A DNA stretch of 49,106 bases. Source: Clostridia bacterium. GTDB taxonomy: Bacteria > Bacillota > Clostridia > Oscillospirales > CAG-272. Below are positions 17,976-29,393 of this stretch, piece by piece. The DNA lies in the NCBI GenBank assembly GCA_017631325.1, contig JAGBTM010000005.1, forward strand, positions 1 through 49,106, read 5' to 3'. The translations under genes and the position numbers were made by a program. The notes beneath the pieces were generated by a model. That model was not told where the DNA came from and did not search any database. It was given only the letters and a program-made list of their open reading frames with translations. How positions within the stretch are numbered: the stretch's first letter is position 1; every line of letters begins with the position of its first letter.

Positions 17976-18377
17976 ATGAGGGCTTTTAAGTTAACGGTAG
18001 TCACACCCGACGGGCTTGCCTTTTCGGGCGAAGCAGAGAGCATACTCGTGCGCACGACCGACGGCGACGTCGAAATACTCAGAGGACACGCAGATTTTCT
18101 GGCAACACTTTCTATCGGCAGAACAAGAATTATCGAGGGTGGCAAATCACGTCTCGCTTCGTCCGCAGGCGGCTTCATAACCGTGACGGCAGGCGAGGTC
18201 AAAATGGTTGCCACAACCTTCGAGTTCGCCGAAGATATCGACCTCTCCCGCGCAAGGGTTGCAAAGGAAAGAGCCGAAGCAAAGCTCAGCTCGGCAAAAA
18301 CGAAGCACGACGTAGCCATAGCCGAAGCGAAGCTCAAACGCGCTCTCAACCGCATAAGCGTCGGTAGCGAAAGGTAA
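17976..18377 (+). CDS. atpC: F-type ATP synthase subunit epsilon
   Basis: Epsilon sits at the foot of the shaft and can inhibit ATP hydrolysis. The 133-residue product shows the N-terminal beta-barrel (VVTPDGLAFSGEAESI, then DGDVEILRGHADFLATL) and the C-terminal helical hairpin, ending in an ALNRISV-type helix. Length is standard. The ATG at 17976 follows GAAAGGAAG. It is the last gene of the operon. Confidence 0.95.
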   Translation: MRAFKLTVVTPDGLAFSGEAESILVRTTDGDVEILRGHADFLATLSIGRTRIIEGGKSRLASSAGGFITVTAGEVKMVATTFEFAEDIDLSRARVAKERAEAKLSSAKTKHDVAIAEAKLKRALNRISVGSER

Positions 18378-18439
18378 TCGCTTGCCGCCACGAGCCGTCC
18401 TTCACCAGGCTTTTATTAATTTTATTAAGTAATAACTAT

Positions 18440-18480
18440 AAAGAGGCAGGGATTTTCTCTTTTCTACCTCTTTTCTTTTT
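18440..18480 (+). terminator. Probable terminator of the atp operon
   Basis: AAAGAGG (18440-18446) pairs with CCTCTTT (18467-18473), followed by TCTTTTTT. The loop of 20 bases is long, so this is a moderate call. The gap 18378-18692 otherwise holds only the promoter and leader of the next gene. Confidence 0.5.
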
Positions 18481-18606
18481 TATTTACGTCGCACCGAAAA
18501 AATGAAAACGCAGCGTAAATACCACAAAAATCGTAAAATATGATTGAAAATGCAATAAAACCCCACAAAAATGTTAAAAAATTGCAATATTTCTAAAATT
18601 TCGTTG

Positions 18607-18615
18607 TGATATAAT
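18607..18615 (+). promoter_or_regulatory. Extended -10 promoter of the repeat lipoprotein gene
   Basis: TGATATAAT gives a perfect TATAAT at 18610-18615 with the TGn extension. No good -35 is present at 17 bases; TTGCAA at 18582 is too far. The leader is about 70 bases and ends with AAAAAGGTG before the start. Confidence 0.55.
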
Positions 18616-18692
18616 AATATTGTAGCGTGGTGCTTTTTCAGTTTCCCGTATCTGCATCGCGCGCAAAACTAACTAAAAAGGTGTGTTAGATT

Positions 18693-21014
18693 ATGAAGAA
18701 AATCATTTCGGCAATTTTAGTGGGAGTGCTTTTGTTACTATCCTCATGCTCCCCTACTCCACAGAACGGCAAGGACGGCAAGGACGGAATAACTCCGACC
18801 TTCAGACTTGACGGCGATACCCTTATGGTATCCTACGATGGCGGCAGCTCCTGGGCCACGCTCGGCAATATCAAGGGCGAGGACGGCGAGAGCGGTACTA
18901 ACGGCACTAACGGCATTACCCCGACCTTCAAGCTCGAGGACGGCGCGCTTATGGTCTCCTACGATAGCGGCGCAACCTGGACCGCGCTCGGCAATATCAA
19001 AGGCGAGGACGGCGCAAGCGGTACTAACGGCACTACACCGAAGCTGATGCTTCAGAACGGAATGCTTATGGTTTCATATAACAACGGCACTAGTTGGAGC
19101 GTGCTTGGCAACGTCAAGGGCGAGGACGGAAAGAACGGTACTGACGGTATAACACCCGAGTTAAAACTTGAGGACGGAAAGCTTATGGTCTCTTATGACA
19201 ACGGCGAAACATGGAATGAGCTTGGCTCTGTGAGCGGCGAGGTCACACCTCCCGTTATAGAGGATACCTTTGAGCCCACGGCAGAGATAAGCAACGGATA
19301 CGGCGGCAAGAACGGAATTATCTGTCTTATGACCGATAACGACAACGGACTGTTTGACACGGTAAGGCTTCTTGACGAGCTTTATATAAAATACAACCTC
19401 GTCGGCGGTATCGGCACTGTCGTAAAGCAGCTTTACACCGACGCCACCTACACAACCCCAAAAACCTCTACGGTTGCAAAATGGCAGGAATTTCTCGACA
19501 CGGGTCGCTGGTCTATAATCTGTCATTCCATGACTCACACCACGTACTGTGACAAGGTTGACGGCGTAACCACAGTAAACGAAGAGAAGATTTACAATGA
19601 AATAGTACGGTCCGCAGAGCTTCTCCGAGAGCTTTTCCCGAACGAACGCGTTATCACCTACGCTCAGACGGGAGTCCAGAGCGCAATCGGCGCTCCCTCA
19701 GATCCTAACGATATCCGTCAGGCGGAGCGCGACCTGATAGCAGAATATTACATAGGCGGCCGCTTCAAGGGTGCGGGCGCTACCGCGTTCGACGAGCTCG
19801 AGTGGAACAACCTCCCCTACGACCTTATCAGAGACACCAATCTTACTAATATGCTCAGGAAGATAGACGACGCCGCTATAAACGGCAAATACTTTATGGT
19901 CTATAACCATTACGTCATCGAGGACGAGAAATTCAACTCCAATATGGCGGATCAGTTCGTTCCTCTCTCGGTTTACGAGGGTATGTGCGCGCGCATTAAG
20001 GAGCACGTAGATAACGACCTTCTTTGGTGCGCTTCCTTTGAGGACGCGGTAATGTATATGAGAGAGCGCCAGACGGCAAATCTTGTCGTAGACTATGAAA
20101 ACGGCGCTATCACAGTTCTTCTCACCGACGAGATGGACGACGATATATACAACCACAAACTCACAGTTAAAATCAGCGTTCCAGATAGCTGGGAGGCTGT
20201 AAAGGTAACTCAGGGCTCTGACGTAAGCTACGCTGAGGTTGTCGTAGCCGAGGGGGGCGAGCGCTACGTTCTCGCGGACGTTCTTCCCGACGGCGGTATG
20301 GCTACTCTCACGAGCGTATCAAGGAATGAAATTCCCGAAAAGACCCCCGAGACCGTCAAGCCCACCCCCAGCACGGGTACTACCCCCTCTACTCCCTCAA
20401 CAACCGCACCCGACGTTTACACCTTCGAAGGCACTATCGACGAAATTTTAGAGACTCTCAAGGTTGCTAACAAGTCCGACCTCGCGCTTGAAAAGGAAAA
20501 AGACAATCAGATTCTCGTTTTCAATAAATCAACGGGAAGCACGAACAATTCTGTTTCTTTTAACGGAAACAGCACCGAAGGCGCGGGCAGGGCGGAAATT
20601 GAAATGGACCTTAAAATAGTTCGCACCTCATCAAGCGGTGAAATCTATTTCTCGGTAGGCGAATACAACTTGGCGCACTACGCTTACAGAGCGTATATGC
20701 GCTTTAATGCAAACGGCACTATTACCTACGTCAATTACAATGAGGATAAATCCATTCAAAAAACCGCTAACCTTGGTGTCAATCTGGGTGAAACCTTCAA
20801 ATTGAAGCTTGTCTATGAGAACGCCGACAACGGCAGCGTAACCATTACCGTTTACGTGAACGGAAACAAGGTTCTTACCTCCAATAACCATTATAATACT
20901 AACAAAACACCCATTTCGGCAGGCAAGATACAGACCGTCTGCGTAAACTTTAGCTCTTCTTGCCTCGGCAGTCTGTATTTCGATAACGTATCGGTAAAGC
21001 AAATAGCAGACTAA
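18693..21014 (+). CDS. Secreted lipoprotein: repeats, NodB-like deacetylase, C-terminal sandwich domain
   Basis: A 773-residue surface lipoprotein of unknown substrate. The signal peptide ends in lipobox LSSC (C19). Residues 26-183 are four units of about 40 residues, each with DG-ITP, LMVSYD, W and LG-x-x-KGEDG. These resemble the short repeats found beside DUF4988/PL29 domains. Residues 205-460 look like a NodB polysaccharide deacetylase fold: TDND at 214-217 and the metal-type CHSMTH (H278, H282). A Pro/Thr/Ser linker (547-575) leads to a beta-rich domain (577-773) of concanavalin/LamG-like feel. A role in glycan binding and deacetylation is inferred. It stands alone between its own promoter and a terminator. 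Confidence 0.75.
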   Translation: MKKIISAILVGVLLLLSSCSPTPQNGKDGKDGITPTFRLDGDTLMVSYDGGSSWATLGNIKGEDGESGTNGTNGITPTFKLEDGALMVSYDSGATWTALGNIKGEDGASGTNGTTPKLMLQNGMLMVSYNNGTSWSVLGNVKGEDGKNGTDGITPELKLEDGKLMVSYDNGETWNELGSVSGEVTPPVIEDTFEPTAEISNGYGGKNGIICLMTDNDNGLFDTVRLLDELYIKYNLVGGIGTVVKQLYTDATYTTPKTSTVAKWQEFLDTGRWSIICHSMTHTTYCDKVDGVTTVNEEKIYNEIVRSAELLRELFPNERVITYAQTGVQSAIGAPSDPNDIRQAERDLIAEYYIGGRFKGAGATAFDELEWNNLPYDLIRDTNLTNMLRKIDDAAINGKYFMVYNHYVIEDEKFNSNMADQFVPLSVYEGMCARIKEHVDNDLLWCASFEDAVMYMRERQTANLVVDYENGAITVLLTDEMDDDIYNHKLTVKISVPDSWEAVKVTQGSDVSYAEVVVAEGGERYVLADVLPDGGMATLTSVSRNEIPEKTPETVKPTPSTGTTPSTPSTTAPDVYTFEGTIDEILETLKVANKSDLALEKEKDNQILVFNKSTGSTNNSVSFNGNSTEGAGRAEIEMDLKIVRTSSSGEIYFSVGEYNLAHYAYRAYMRFNANGTITYVNYNEDKSIQKTANLGVNLGETFKLKLVYENADNGSVTITVYVNGNKVLTSNNHYNTNKTPISAGKIQTVCVNFSSSCLGSLYFDNVSVKQIAD
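18768..19241 (+). repeat. Four in-frame repeats in the lipoprotein gene
   Basis: Four coding units of 38-42 codons start near residues 31, 73, 112 and 151. Several DNA stretches are still nearly identical, for example around CTCGGCAATATCAA and GGCGAGGACGGC, which suggests recent duplication of the first two units. The last unit is the most diverged. Confidence 0.85.
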
Positions 21015-21110
21015 TACTCGCAAAATAAAGGCTTTCTTTAACCCAATTTACATTGAATATTTTAGTTTTAATTTGCATTAAGCCTTTTTGCTAAATTTCA
21101 ATAAAAGCCT

Positions 21111-21158
21111 AAAAAACACCGATTTTGCAAAGCAAAGATTGCATTATCGGTGTTTTTT
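21111..21158 (+). terminator. Terminator of the lipoprotein gene
   Basis: AAAAAACACCGAT (21111-21123) pairs with ATCGGTGTTTTTT (21146-21158). An inner TGCAA/TTGCA stem extends it, and CTTTTTT follows. It faces the rpoC terminator at 21219. Confidence 0.9.
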
Positions 21159-21218
21159 CTTTTTTATTTATATTTTTGGATTTTCTCTTTTACACTTTTT
21201 ATGTTTTTCGGTATGCAA

Positions 21219-21246
21219 AAAGCGAGCGAAATATTTCGCTCGCTTT
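21219..21246 (-). terminator. Terminator of rpoBC
   Basis: AAAGCGAGCGAAAT and ATTTCGCTCGCTTT form a perfect 14-bp inverted repeat, 46 bases beyond the rpoC stop, followed on the minus strand by a T-run. It also has Ts on the plus side. Confidence 0.9.
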
Positions 21247-21292
21247 AATTGTTTTTTGGTTTTTGCTTCAGCTTTCGATTGCTTTATATCGA

Positions 21293-24200
21293 TTATTCCT
21301 CGACAGTCTCAACGGGTGCAGACTCTGCCTCGCCGAGAACAAGCCCCTCGGTGGAGTAAACGGTCTGTTCATCGTCGGAAATAGTGAAACTCGTGGTAGA
21401 CTCGCTGATGTCCTCCTCAACCTTAGTGTCCTCAACCTCAACGGCACGGTACTTACCGATACCCGTTCCCGCAGGAATGAGCTTGCCGATAATAACGTTC
21501 TCCTTAAGACCAAGGAGCTTATCCTTTTTGCCGCTGATAGCAGCCTCGGTAAGAACTCTTGTGGTCTCCTGGAAGGAAGCTGCAGAGAGGAAGGACTCGG
21601 TCATAAGAGCAGCCTTGGTGATACCGAGAAGGAGGGGCGCACCCTCTGCCTTGCGAAGCATTTCGCCTGCAGCGCATCTTCTCTCTATCTCCTCGTTAGC
21701 CTCGCGGAACTCAACGACGTCAACCTTCGTACCAACGAGAAGGTCTGTGTCACCTGCGTCCTCGATCTCAATCTTACGAGTCATCTGTCTTGCTATACAC
21801 TCGATGTGCTTGTCGTTGATTTCAACGTCCTCGCCGCGGTACACCTTCTGTACCTCACGAATGATATAGTCGTAAACTGCGTCGATACCACTCATGTGAA
21901 GAACGTCAGCGGGGTTAAGGAAGCCCTCGGTAAGCTGCTGTCCGCGCTTAACCTCCTGGCCGTCCTCGATAGAAAGACGCATACCGAAGGGTATCTCGTA
22001 TACAACCTCGTCAGCTGTGGGCTCAACGGGGTTCTGGATAATAACCTTGGAGAGTTTCTTGTCGGAAACTATTCTTGCAGTACCGGTAAACTCGGTAACA
22101 ACGGCAGTCTTCTTGGGTCTGCGAGCCTCGAAGAGCTCCTCAACTCTGGGAAGACCCTGAGTAATATCCGAGCCTGCAACACCACCGGTATGGAAGGTTC
22201 TCATCGTAAGCTGAGTACCGGGCTCACCGATAGACTGAGCGGCGATAACACCGACAGCCTCACCGATAGAAACGGTAGTGCCGTGAGCAAGGTCTGCGCC
22301 GTAGCAGTGAGCGCAAACGCCACGCTTAGCAAGACATCTGAGAATTGTACGAACCTCGACCTGAGTAATACCTGCGTCGATTATTGCGTGAGCCATTTCC
22401 TCGTCAATCATAGTATTGGCGGGAGCAATAAGCTCACCCGTTTCCTCGTTGATAACGTCGCTTACGGTGTATCTGCCAAGAAGTCTCTCATAGAACTTCT
22501 CAACGACTACCTGACCCGAAATGATGTCGGAAACTACGATACCCGAGGTAGAGCCGCAGTCCTCTTCTCTGACGATAACGTCCTGAGAAACGTCAACAAG
22601 ACGACGGGTAAGGTAACCCGAGTCAGCGGTACGGAGAGCCGTATCCGAAAGCGATTTACGAGAGCCCTTAGCACCCATAAAGTACTCGAGCATCGTAAGA
22701 CCCTCACGGAAGTTTGATTTAATAGGAATTTCGATAGTCTTACCGTTGGTTGCAAACATAAGTCCGCGCATGCCGGCAAGCTGTCTCATCTGCTTGATAG
22801 AACCACGGGCTCCCGAGGTAGCTATCATGTTAAGCGAGTTGTACTTATCAAGGTTTGCGATAAGCGCGTCGGTAACGGCATTTGTGGTCTTATCCCAAAT
22901 GTCGATAACCTGCTTGTAGCGCTCGTCGTCCGACAACTCACCCCAATTATAAAGCTCGTTAATCTCGTCAACCTGACGTGATGCTGCCTCAAGAAGCTGC
23001 TTCTTCTCCGAGGGGATAGTCATATCGTATACCGCGATAGAAAGCGAACCTCTTGTCGAGTACTTGTAGCCCATGGACTTGATTTCGTCAAGCACCTTTG
23101 CAGCCTCTGCGAAGCCGTGATACTTGATAGTAAGGTCAACTATCTCCTTAAGCTTTTTGCTCGTGGTGGGGAAATTGATTTCAAGCGAGAACGGATCACG
23201 GGATCTGTCAACGTAGCCAAGGTCCTGAGGAATTCTCTTGTTGAATATAAGACGACCGTAGGTTGCGTCGATAACGGCGCTCTTCTCTACTCCGTCAATA
23301 ACCTTGGTTACTCTTACCTTGATTGCAGCGTGAATACCGAGTCTCTTGTTCTCATACGCCATCTCAACCTCGTTGAAATCGCGGAAGAACTTGCCCTCGC
23401 CAAGCTCACCGGGGTGGTCGATGGTAAGATAGTAAGAACCAAGAACCATATCCTGCGAGGGAACGGTAACAGCCTTACCGGAAACGGGCTTCAAAAGGTT
23501 GTTAGCAGAGAGCATAAGAAATCTCGCCTCTGCCTGCGCCTCGCTCGAAAGCGGAACGTGAACAGGCATCTGGTCACCGTCGAAGTCCGCGTTGAATGCG
23601 GGACATACGAGGGGGTGAAGCTTAATTGCTCTGCCCTCTACGAGTATCGGCTCAAACGCCTGAATGGAAAGACGGTGAAGAGTAGGCGCACGGTTGAGAA
23701 GCACGGGGTGCTCCTTGATAACGTACTCAAGTGCGTCCCAAACCTCAGGAGCTACCTTGTCTGCCTTCTTCTTCGCGTCTCTTATGGAGTTAGCCTTCTG
23801 CGTCTCGATAAGTCGCTTCATAACGAAGGGCTTGAAGAGCTCGAGCGCCATCTCCTTGGGAAGACCGCACTGATAAATCTTAAGCTCGGGACCTACGACG
23901 ATAACCGAACGGCCAGAGTAGTCAACACGTTTACCGAGAAGGTTCTGACGGAAACGTCCCTGCTTACCTCTGAGTATCTCGGAAAGAGATTTGAGGGGTC
24001 TGTTCGACGCGCCTGTTACAGCCTTACCTCTCTTACCGTTGTCGATAAGAGCGTCAACGAACTCCTGAAGCATGCGTTTTTCGTTCCTTATAATAATTTC
24101 GGGAGCGCGCATCTCAAGGAAGTGCTTAAGTCTGTTGTTTCTGTTTATAACTCTACGGTAAAGCTCGTTTATATCCGAGGCTGCAAATCTGCCGCCGTCA

Positions 24201-24928
24201 AGCTGTACCATAGGACGAATGTCTGCGGGAAGAACGGGGATAGTATCGAGTATCATCCACTCGGGACGGTTGCCCGACTTTCTGAACGCCTCGACTATCT
24301 CAAGTCTCTTTATAATTTTAACCTTCTTGGGTCCTGTTGCACCCTGAAGGCTCTCGCGAAGCTCGGCCGAAAGCTTGTCGAGGTCAATATCACGAAGAAG
24401 CTCACGGACAGCCTCAGCGCCCATGCCTGCTTTGAAATCGTCCTCGTACTTTTCTCTTGCGCTCTTGTACTCTGCGTCGGTGAGAAGCTGCTTCTTTTCA
24501 AGAGGAGTGTTACCGGGATCGATAACTACGTATCTTGCAAAGTAAAGCACTCTTTCGAGAAGTCTTGTTGACATATCAAGCACAGCGCCCATTCTTGAGG
24601 GAAGAGCCTTAAAGTACCAAATATGCGACACGGGTGCTGCGAGCTCGATGTTACCCATGCGCTCACGGCGAACCTTCTTGGTCGTTACCTCAACTCCGCA
24701 CTTCTCACAAACCTTACCCTTAAAACGAACTCTCTTGTACTTTCCGCAAAGGCACTCCCAGTCCTTAGTCGGACCAAAGATGCGCTCGCAGAAAAGACCG
24801 TCGCGCTCAGCTTTCAGAGTACGGTAGTTTATAGTTTCAGCCTTAGTTACCTCACCGTGAGACCACGAACGAATCATCTCGGGAGAGGCAAGGCCTATTT
24901 TTATAGAATCAAACGTATTGTTTTCCAT
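21293..24928 (-). CDS. rpoC: RNA polymerase subunit beta'
   Basis: This 1211-residue protein is the catalytic Mg-binding subunit, with NADFDGDQM at 446-454. The N-terminal zinc site is [19 protein letters not shown] (about 58-77) and the second is near CGSTSGI with [13 protein letters not shown]. The length fits the short Bacillota form without large insertions. The C-terminus is acidic. It is 106 bases downstream of rpoB. Two large open frames on the opposite strand are shadows. Confidence 0.98.
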   Translation of the reverse strand: MENNTFDSIKIGLASPEMIRSWSHGEVTKAETINYRTLKAERDGLFCERIFGPTKDWECLCGKYKRVRFKGKVCEKCGVEVTTKKVRRERMGNIELAAPVSHIWYFKALPSRMGAVLDMSTRLLERVLYFARYVVIDPGNTPLEKKQLLTDAEYKSAREKYEDDFKAGMGAEAVRELLRDIDLDKLSAELRESLQGATGPKKVKIIKRLEIVEAFRKSGNRPEWMILDTIPVLPADIRPMVQLDGGRFAASDINELYRRVINRNNRLKHFLEMRAPEIIIRNEKRMLQEFVDALIDNGKRGKAVTGASNRPLKSLSEILRGKQGRFRQNLLGKRVDYSGRSVIVVGPELKIYQCGLPKEMALELFKPFVMKRLIETQKANSIRDAKKKADKVAPEVWDALEYVIKEHPVLLNRAPTLHRLSIQAFEPILVEGRAIKLHPLVCPAFNADFDGDQMPVHVPLSSEAQAEARFLMLSANNLLKPVSGKAVTVPSQDMVLGSYYLTIDHPGELGEGKFFRDFNEVEMAYENKRLGIHAAIKVRVTKVIDGVEKSAVIDATYGRLIFNKRIPQDLGYVDRSRDPFSLEINFPTTSKKLKEIVDLTIKYHGFAEAAKVLDEIKSMGYKYSTRGSLSIAVYDMTIPSEKKQLLEAASRQVDEINELYNWGELSDDERYKQVIDIWDKTTNAVTDALIANLDKYNSLNMIATSGARGSIKQMRQLAGMRGLMFATNGKTIEIPIKSNFREGLTMLEYFMGAKGSRKSLSDTALRTADSGYLTRRLVDVSQDVIVREEDCGSTSGIVVSDIISGQVVVEKFYERLLGRYTVSDVINEETGELIAPANTMIDEEMAHAIIDAGITQVEVRTILRCLAKRGVCAHCYGADLAHGTTVSIGEAVGVIAAQSIGEPGTQLTMRTFHTGGVAGSDITQGLPRVEELFEARRPKKTAVVTEFTGTARIVSDKKLSKVIIQNPVEPTADEVVYEIPFGMRLSIEDGQEVKRGQQLTEGFLNPADVLHMSGIDAVYDYIIREVQKVYRGEDVEINDKHIECIARQMTRKIEIEDAGDTDLLVGTKVDVVEFREANEEIERRCAAGEMLRKAEGAPLLLGITKAALMTESFLSAASFQETTRVLTEAAISGKKDKLLGLKENVIIGKLIPAGTGIGKYRAVEVEDTKVEEDISESTTSFTISDDEQTVYSTEGLVLGEAESAPVETVEE

Positions 24929-25034
24929 ACCTTGATTATTTACCCTTTCTGTTGCGAATTCGGAAGACTCGGTCGGGAGCGCCGTGTCCGGCGCTCGACC
25001 GCTGTTGTAGTTTTATCCTGCCGTATCAGTAAAA

Positions 25035-28000
25035 TTATTCGTCGTCGCCGTCGTCGTAGGCGTCCTCAAAGGCATATTCCTCATCGGAATCAAACTCCTC
25101 GTCAAAGGAGTCGTCGAACTCGCCGTCCTCGTCGTCAAAGGCCTCGTCGGACTCGTCCTCCTCGTCTGCCTTCTCCTTCTCGGCGTCAACCGATCTGTTT
25201 ACTTCCTCTATACTGTTGAATACGGGCGCGTCGTCCTCACCGATACCGGTAAGATCAACTGCCTCGCCGTTCTCATCAAGAACGCGAATATCAAGGCACA
25301 GAGCCTGAAGCTCCTTAACCATAACCTTGAAGGACTCGGGAATACCGGGAGTAGGTATGTTCTGGCCCTTGACGATAGCCTCATAGGTCTTGGTACGGCC
25401 GGTGATATCGTCGGACTTAACCGTGAGTATCTCCTGAAGGGTGTATGCTGCGCCGTATGCCTCGAGTGCCCAAACCTCCATCTCGCCGAAACGCTGTCCG
25501 CCGAACTGAGCCTTACCGCCCAGAGGCTGCTGCGTTACGAGAGAGTACGAGCCGATAGAACGCGCGTGAATCTTATCGTCAACAAGATGGTGAAGCTTGA
25601 GGTAATACATTATACCAACTGTTACGGGGTTATCAAACGGGTCACCGGTACGTCCGTCGTAGAGCGTTACCTTACCGTCAATAACCTTGAGCGACTGTGT
25701 CTTCATGAGGCTGTGCAGCTTCTCATCGTCGTCAACGATGGACTGGTCCACTCTCTGAAGGTCGGTCTTGCCGTCCTCGCGGACAACCTCCATGAATACC
25801 GCCTTACCGCGAACTGACTCGTCGGGACGGATATCACGGGTGTATTTTGCCTGGCGAAGAAGCTCGAGAATGTCGGTCTCCTTTGCGCCGTCAAATACGG
25901 GAGTCATAATCTTGATACCGAGCTTGCGGCATGCGATACCAAGGTGTACCTCGAGCACCTGTCCGATGTTCATACGGGAAGGAACGCCGAGGGGGTTAAG
26001 AACTATATCAAGGGGCGTACCGTCTGCAAGGTAGGGCATATCCTCGGGAGGAAGAATTCTGGAAACGACACCCTTGTTACCGTGGCGGCCTGCCATCTTG
26101 TCACCGACTGAAATCTTTCTCTTCTGCGCAACGTAAACGTGAACAACCTTGTTTACGCCGGGAGCAAGCTCGTCGGAATTCGTACGGTCGTAGATTTTAA
26201 CGTCAACGACGACACCGTATTCGCCGTGGCGCATCTTGAGCGAGGAGTCCTTAACCTCGCGCGCCTTCTCACCGAAGATAGCGCGAAGAAGTCTTTCCTC
26301 AGGGGTGAGCTCGGTCTCGCCCTTGGGCGTTACCATACCGACGAGAATATCGCCGGGACGCACCTCAGTACCTATTCTTATGATACCGTCTTGGTCAAGG
26401 TTCTTAAGCGCGTCGTCGCCAACGTTGGGAACCTCACGCGTAATCTCCTGAGCACCGAGCTTGGTGTCGCGCGCTTCCTTGGTGAACTTCTCAATATGAA
26501 TAGACGTGTACATGTCCTCACGGACAAGCTTTTCGTTAAGAAGAACGGCGTCCTCGTAGTTATAACCCTCCCAGGTCATAAAGCCGATAAGAGCATTCTT
26601 ACCAAGCGAGATTTCGCCTTTAGAGGTAGCGGGACCGTCTGCGATAACCTGTCCGGCCTCTACTCTGTCGCCCTCGTTGACTATGGGACACTGATTGACG
26701 CAGGTACCCTGGTTCGAGCGCTTAAACTTAATAAGGTAGTAGGTATCCTTGCGGCCCGAGTCGGTGTGAATAACTATCTCGGAGCCTGTAGCACGCTCTA
26801 CTATACCACCCTCGTTTGCAACTACGACAGCTCCCGAGTCAACGGCAGCCTTGTACTCCATACCGGTTGCAACGATAGGAGAGTCGGTAACCATAAGCGG
26901 AACTGCCTGCTTCTGCATGTTCGATCCCATGAGCGCACGGGTGTTGTCGTCGTTCTCAAGGAAGGGGATACAGCCGGCAGCAACCGAAACAGCCATCTGA
27001 GGACATGCGTCCATAAGGTCAACCTCGCTGGGTGTAACCTCGATGAACTCGGTGTTGTATCTTGCGATAACCTTCTTGTTTACGAAGCAGCCGTTCTCGT
27101 CAAGACGCTCGTTTGCCTGAGCTACTACGTTGTTGTCCTCTTCGTCTGCGGTGAGGTATATAACCTCGTCCATAACGCGACCCGTAGCCTTGTCAACGCG
27201 TCTGTAAGGCGCCTTGAGGAAGCCGTAGTCACTTACCTTAGCATAAGAAGCGAGATAGGAAATAAGACCGATGTTAGGTCCTTCGGGCGTCTCTACGGGG
27301 CAGATACGTCCGTAATGTGTGTAGTGAACGTCACGGACCTCAAACGAAGCTCTGTCACGCGAAAGACCACCGGGGCCGAGCGCTGAAAGACGGCGCTTGT
27401 GAGTAAGCTCTGCAAGAGGGTTGTTCTGGTCCATGAACTGCGACAGAGGAGACGAGCCAAAGAACTCGCGAATTGCCGTAGCCACAGGACGTGTATTGAT
27501 AAGAGCCTCGGGACGAAGCTCGTCGCTGTCGTGAGTAGCCATTCTCTCGGTGATGTTCTTGTACATTCTCGACATACCGATACGCATCTGGTTCTGAAGA
27601 AGCTCGCCTACGCAGCGAAGACGTCTGTTACCGAGATGGTCGATATCGTCGGTCGAGCCGATACCGTGAGTAAGGCAGAACAGGTAGTTGATGGAAGCGA
27701 AGATATCTTCCTTGGTTACGTGCTTTGGAGAGAGCTCGGCAAATCTGTCCTTTGCCATTCTCTTGACGTAGCTCTCGCGAGCCTCACCCTCAAAGCCCTC
27801 AGCGTCAGCCTCGGCGATAATATCGGAAAGAACCGAATATCTTACCTTCTCACCGGGCTTAACGCCGCAGTCAGAGAGGTCGTAGCCGAGAACGAGCTCG
27901 GGTCGTACGGTGTCGTTTCCGAATACCTTAACGCGTCTGCCGGTCTCGGTAGCCACGGTTACGGTGTTTACAAGGCTGTTCTCAATAGCCTCTGCAAGCT

Positions 28001-28973
28001 CTGCTGTGATGGTAGCACCGGCCTCGGCAACTATCTCGCCGGTAAGGGGGCTGACGACGGTATCCGCAAGAGTTGCACCGACTATTCTCTTTGCAAGAGC
28101 AACCTTTCTGTTGTACTTGTATCTTCCAACAGGAGCAAGGTCGTATCTCTTGGGGTCGAAGAACATATTATTAACGAGTATCTCTGCGCTCTCAACGTGA
28201 GGAGGCTCGCCGGGACGGAGCTTCTTGTAGATTTCCTTAAGCGCCTCGTCACGAAGCGACGCACCGCTTTCCTCGGCAAGAGCGCGGCACTCGTCCTTTG
28301 CCATGGTGGCAATAAGCGCCTCTTCGTCACCGAACATCTCGGTTATAGCCTCGTCGGTATCCTGACCTGCGGGCAGAAGAGCGCGAATAAGTATGCTGAT
28401 AGGAATTTTGCGGTTCTTATCGATTTTTACGTAGAAAATTCCCGCACTGTCATTCTCGTACTCGAGCCATGCGCCTCTGTACGGAATAACCGTAGCCGAG
28501 TAGTTGTGCTTGCCCTGCTTGTCAACCTCCACTCCGTAGTACATACCCGGGGAACGAACGAGCTGTGATACAATAACACGCTCCGCTCCGTTGATAACGA
28601 AGGTTCCGTTGTCGGTCATAAGGGGGAAGTCGCCAAGGAAAATCTGTGCGGTCTTTAATTCACCGGTTGCCTTGTTGACAAGACGTACGCCCACCTTCAT
28701 GTGAGCATCGTAGGTCACCGACCTGTCCTTGCACTCCTCTACGGGATATCTCGGGGTCGGGTCAAGGGTGTAGTCGGTAAATTCGATGGACAGATTTCCC
28801 GTGTAGTCAACTACGGGAGATACGTCTCGAAGAACCTCGTCAAGACCCTCCTCGAGAAACCACTTGTACGAATCCTTCTGGATTTCGATAAGGTTGGGCA
28901 TCTCGGTAGTTGCTTCAATCTTGGAAAAGCTCTGTCTTACGTTCGTGCCGAGCTTCCTGGGTTTAAGCATCAT
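25035..28973 (-). CDS. rpoB: RNA polymerase subunit beta
   Basis: The 1312-residue beta subunit has the rifampicin region intact: [20 protein letters not shown] followed by [12 protein letters not shown], so no resistance substitution is seen at the main positions. [13 protein letters not shown] and the C-terminal [27 protein letters not shown] sequences are present. The last 60 residues are a very acidic D/E-rich tail, longer than in most relatives. The start is one of two adjacent ATGs (28973 or 28970) downstream of GGAGTGAT; an upstream in-frame start has no ribosome site. Confidence 0.98.
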   Translation of the reverse strand: MMLKPRKLGTNVRQSFSKIEATTEMPNLIEIQKDSYKWFLEEGLDEVLRDVSPVVDYTGNLSIEFTDYTLDPTPRYPVEECKDRSVTYDAHMKVGVRLVNKATGELKTAQIFLGDFPLMTDNGTFVINGAERVIVSQLVRSPGMYYGVEVDKQGKHNYSATVIPYRGAWLEYENDSAGIFYVKIDKNRKIPISILIRALLPAGQDTDEAITEMFGDEEALIATMAKDECRALAEESGASLRDEALKEIYKKLRPGEPPHVESAEILVNNMFFDPKRYDLAPVGRYKYNRKVALAKRIVGATLADTVVSPLTGEIVAEAGATITAELAEAIENSLVNTVTVATETGRRVKVFGNDTVRPELVLGYDLSDCGVKPGEKVRYSVLSDIIAEADAEGFEGEARESYVKRMAKDRFAELSPKHVTKEDIFASINYLFCLTHGIGSTDDIDHLGNRRLRCVGELLQNQMRIGMSRMYKNITERMATHDSDELRPEALINTRPVATAIREFFGSSPLSQFMDQNNPLAELTHKRRLSALGPGGLSRDRASFEVRDVHYTHYGRICPVETPEGPNIGLISYLASYAKVSDYGFLKAPYRRVDKATGRVMDEVIYLTADEEDNNVVAQANERLDENGCFVNKKVIARYNTEFIEVTPSEVDLMDACPQMAVSVAAGCIPFLENDDNTRALMGSNMQKQAVPLMVTDSPIVATGMEYKAAVDSGAVVVANEGGIVERATGSEIVIHTDSGRKDTYYLIKFKRSNQGTCVNQCPIVNEGDRVEAGQVIADGPATSKGEISLGKNALIGFMTWEGYNYEDAVLLNEKLVREDMYTSIHIEKFTKEARDTKLGAQEITREVPNVGDDALKNLDQDGIIRIGTEVRPGDILVGMVTPKGETELTPEERLLRAIFGEKAREVKDSSLKMRHGEYGVVVDVKIYDRTNSDELAPGVNKVVHVYVAQKRKISVGDKMAGRHGNKGVVSRILPPEDMPYLADGTPLDIVLNPLGVPSRMNIGQVLEVHLGIACRKLGIKIMTPVFDGAKETDILELLRQAKYTRDIRPDESVRGKAVFMEVVREDGKTDLQRVDQSIVDDDEKLHSLMKTQSLKVIDGKVTLYDGRTGDPFDNPVTVGIMYYLKLHHLVDDKIHARSIGSYSLVTQQPLGGKAQFGGQRFGEMEVWALEAYGAAYTLQEILTVKSDDITGRTKTYEAIVKGQNIPTPGIPESFKVMVKELQALCLDIRVLDENGEAVDLTGIGEDDAPVFNSIEEVNRSVDAEKEKADEEDESDEAFDDEDGEFDDSFDEEFDSDEEYAFEDAYDDGDDE

Positions 28974-29051
28974 AAATAGAATCACTCCATTCCTGAAAAT
29001 TTGAAAAACATGCACCTTTTGAACCAATTTTTACCAAAAAGGCAAAATGTG

Positions 29052-29073
29052 CAAAATTCCGACGGGAAATTTG
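29052..29073 (-). promoter_or_regulatory. Small stem-loop in the rpoB leader
   Basis: CAAAATTCC and GGAAATTTG pair with one mismatch around a four-base loop in the roughly 170-base leader of rpoB. It has no T-run. The gap 28974-29393 holds this, the rpoB promoter, and an imperfect inverted repeat at 29290-29335 (GCCCA/TGGGC with ACAC/GTGT); no gene is visible. Confidence 0.35.
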
Positions 29074-29148
29074 TGCATTTTTAACAGTGACAGCCTGAAA
29101 AAAGGGCAAAAATCCCCCATAGAAAAAGCAATTATAATGCATTTTAAT

Positions 29149-29176
29149 ATTATAACACAAAAAGTCAATATGTCAA
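29149..29176 (-). promoter_or_regulatory. Sigma-A promoter of rpoB
   Basis: TTGACA (29176-29171) and TATAAT (29154-29149) are 16 bases apart on the minus strand. The transcript would start near 29142, giving a leader of about 170 bases. Confidence 0.8.
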
Positions 29177-29393
29177 GGGGTATTTTGAATTTTTTTGGAA
29201 TTTTTTTGGAAAATTTTATTTTTCCTCATCATTTTCGCCTCATTTTGAGGCTAAAAAACAAGAACCCGTCGAAAAAAGCAAAAAAATAAGCCCACCTCAC
29301 ACACGCTGCGGGCAGGCTTATCAAGTGTAGTGGGCAGAGCTTGTCGGCCGCCCAAGTTCTCGTTAATTCGACCTAAAAATCGGTCTTTCGGCT

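Noticed and set aside
21125-22717. A 530-codon open frame on the plus strand across rpoC
   Set aside because: It lies fully antisense to rpoC, begins in the terminator region, has no ribosome site and gives a Leu/Asn/Val-rich sequence unlike any family. Similar long shadows lie opposite rpoC, rpoB, prfC and feoB.
26139-28568. Two open frames of about 400 codons on the plus strand across rpoB
   Set aside because: Antisense shadows caused by the codon bias of rpoB; no start signals and no recognisable domains.
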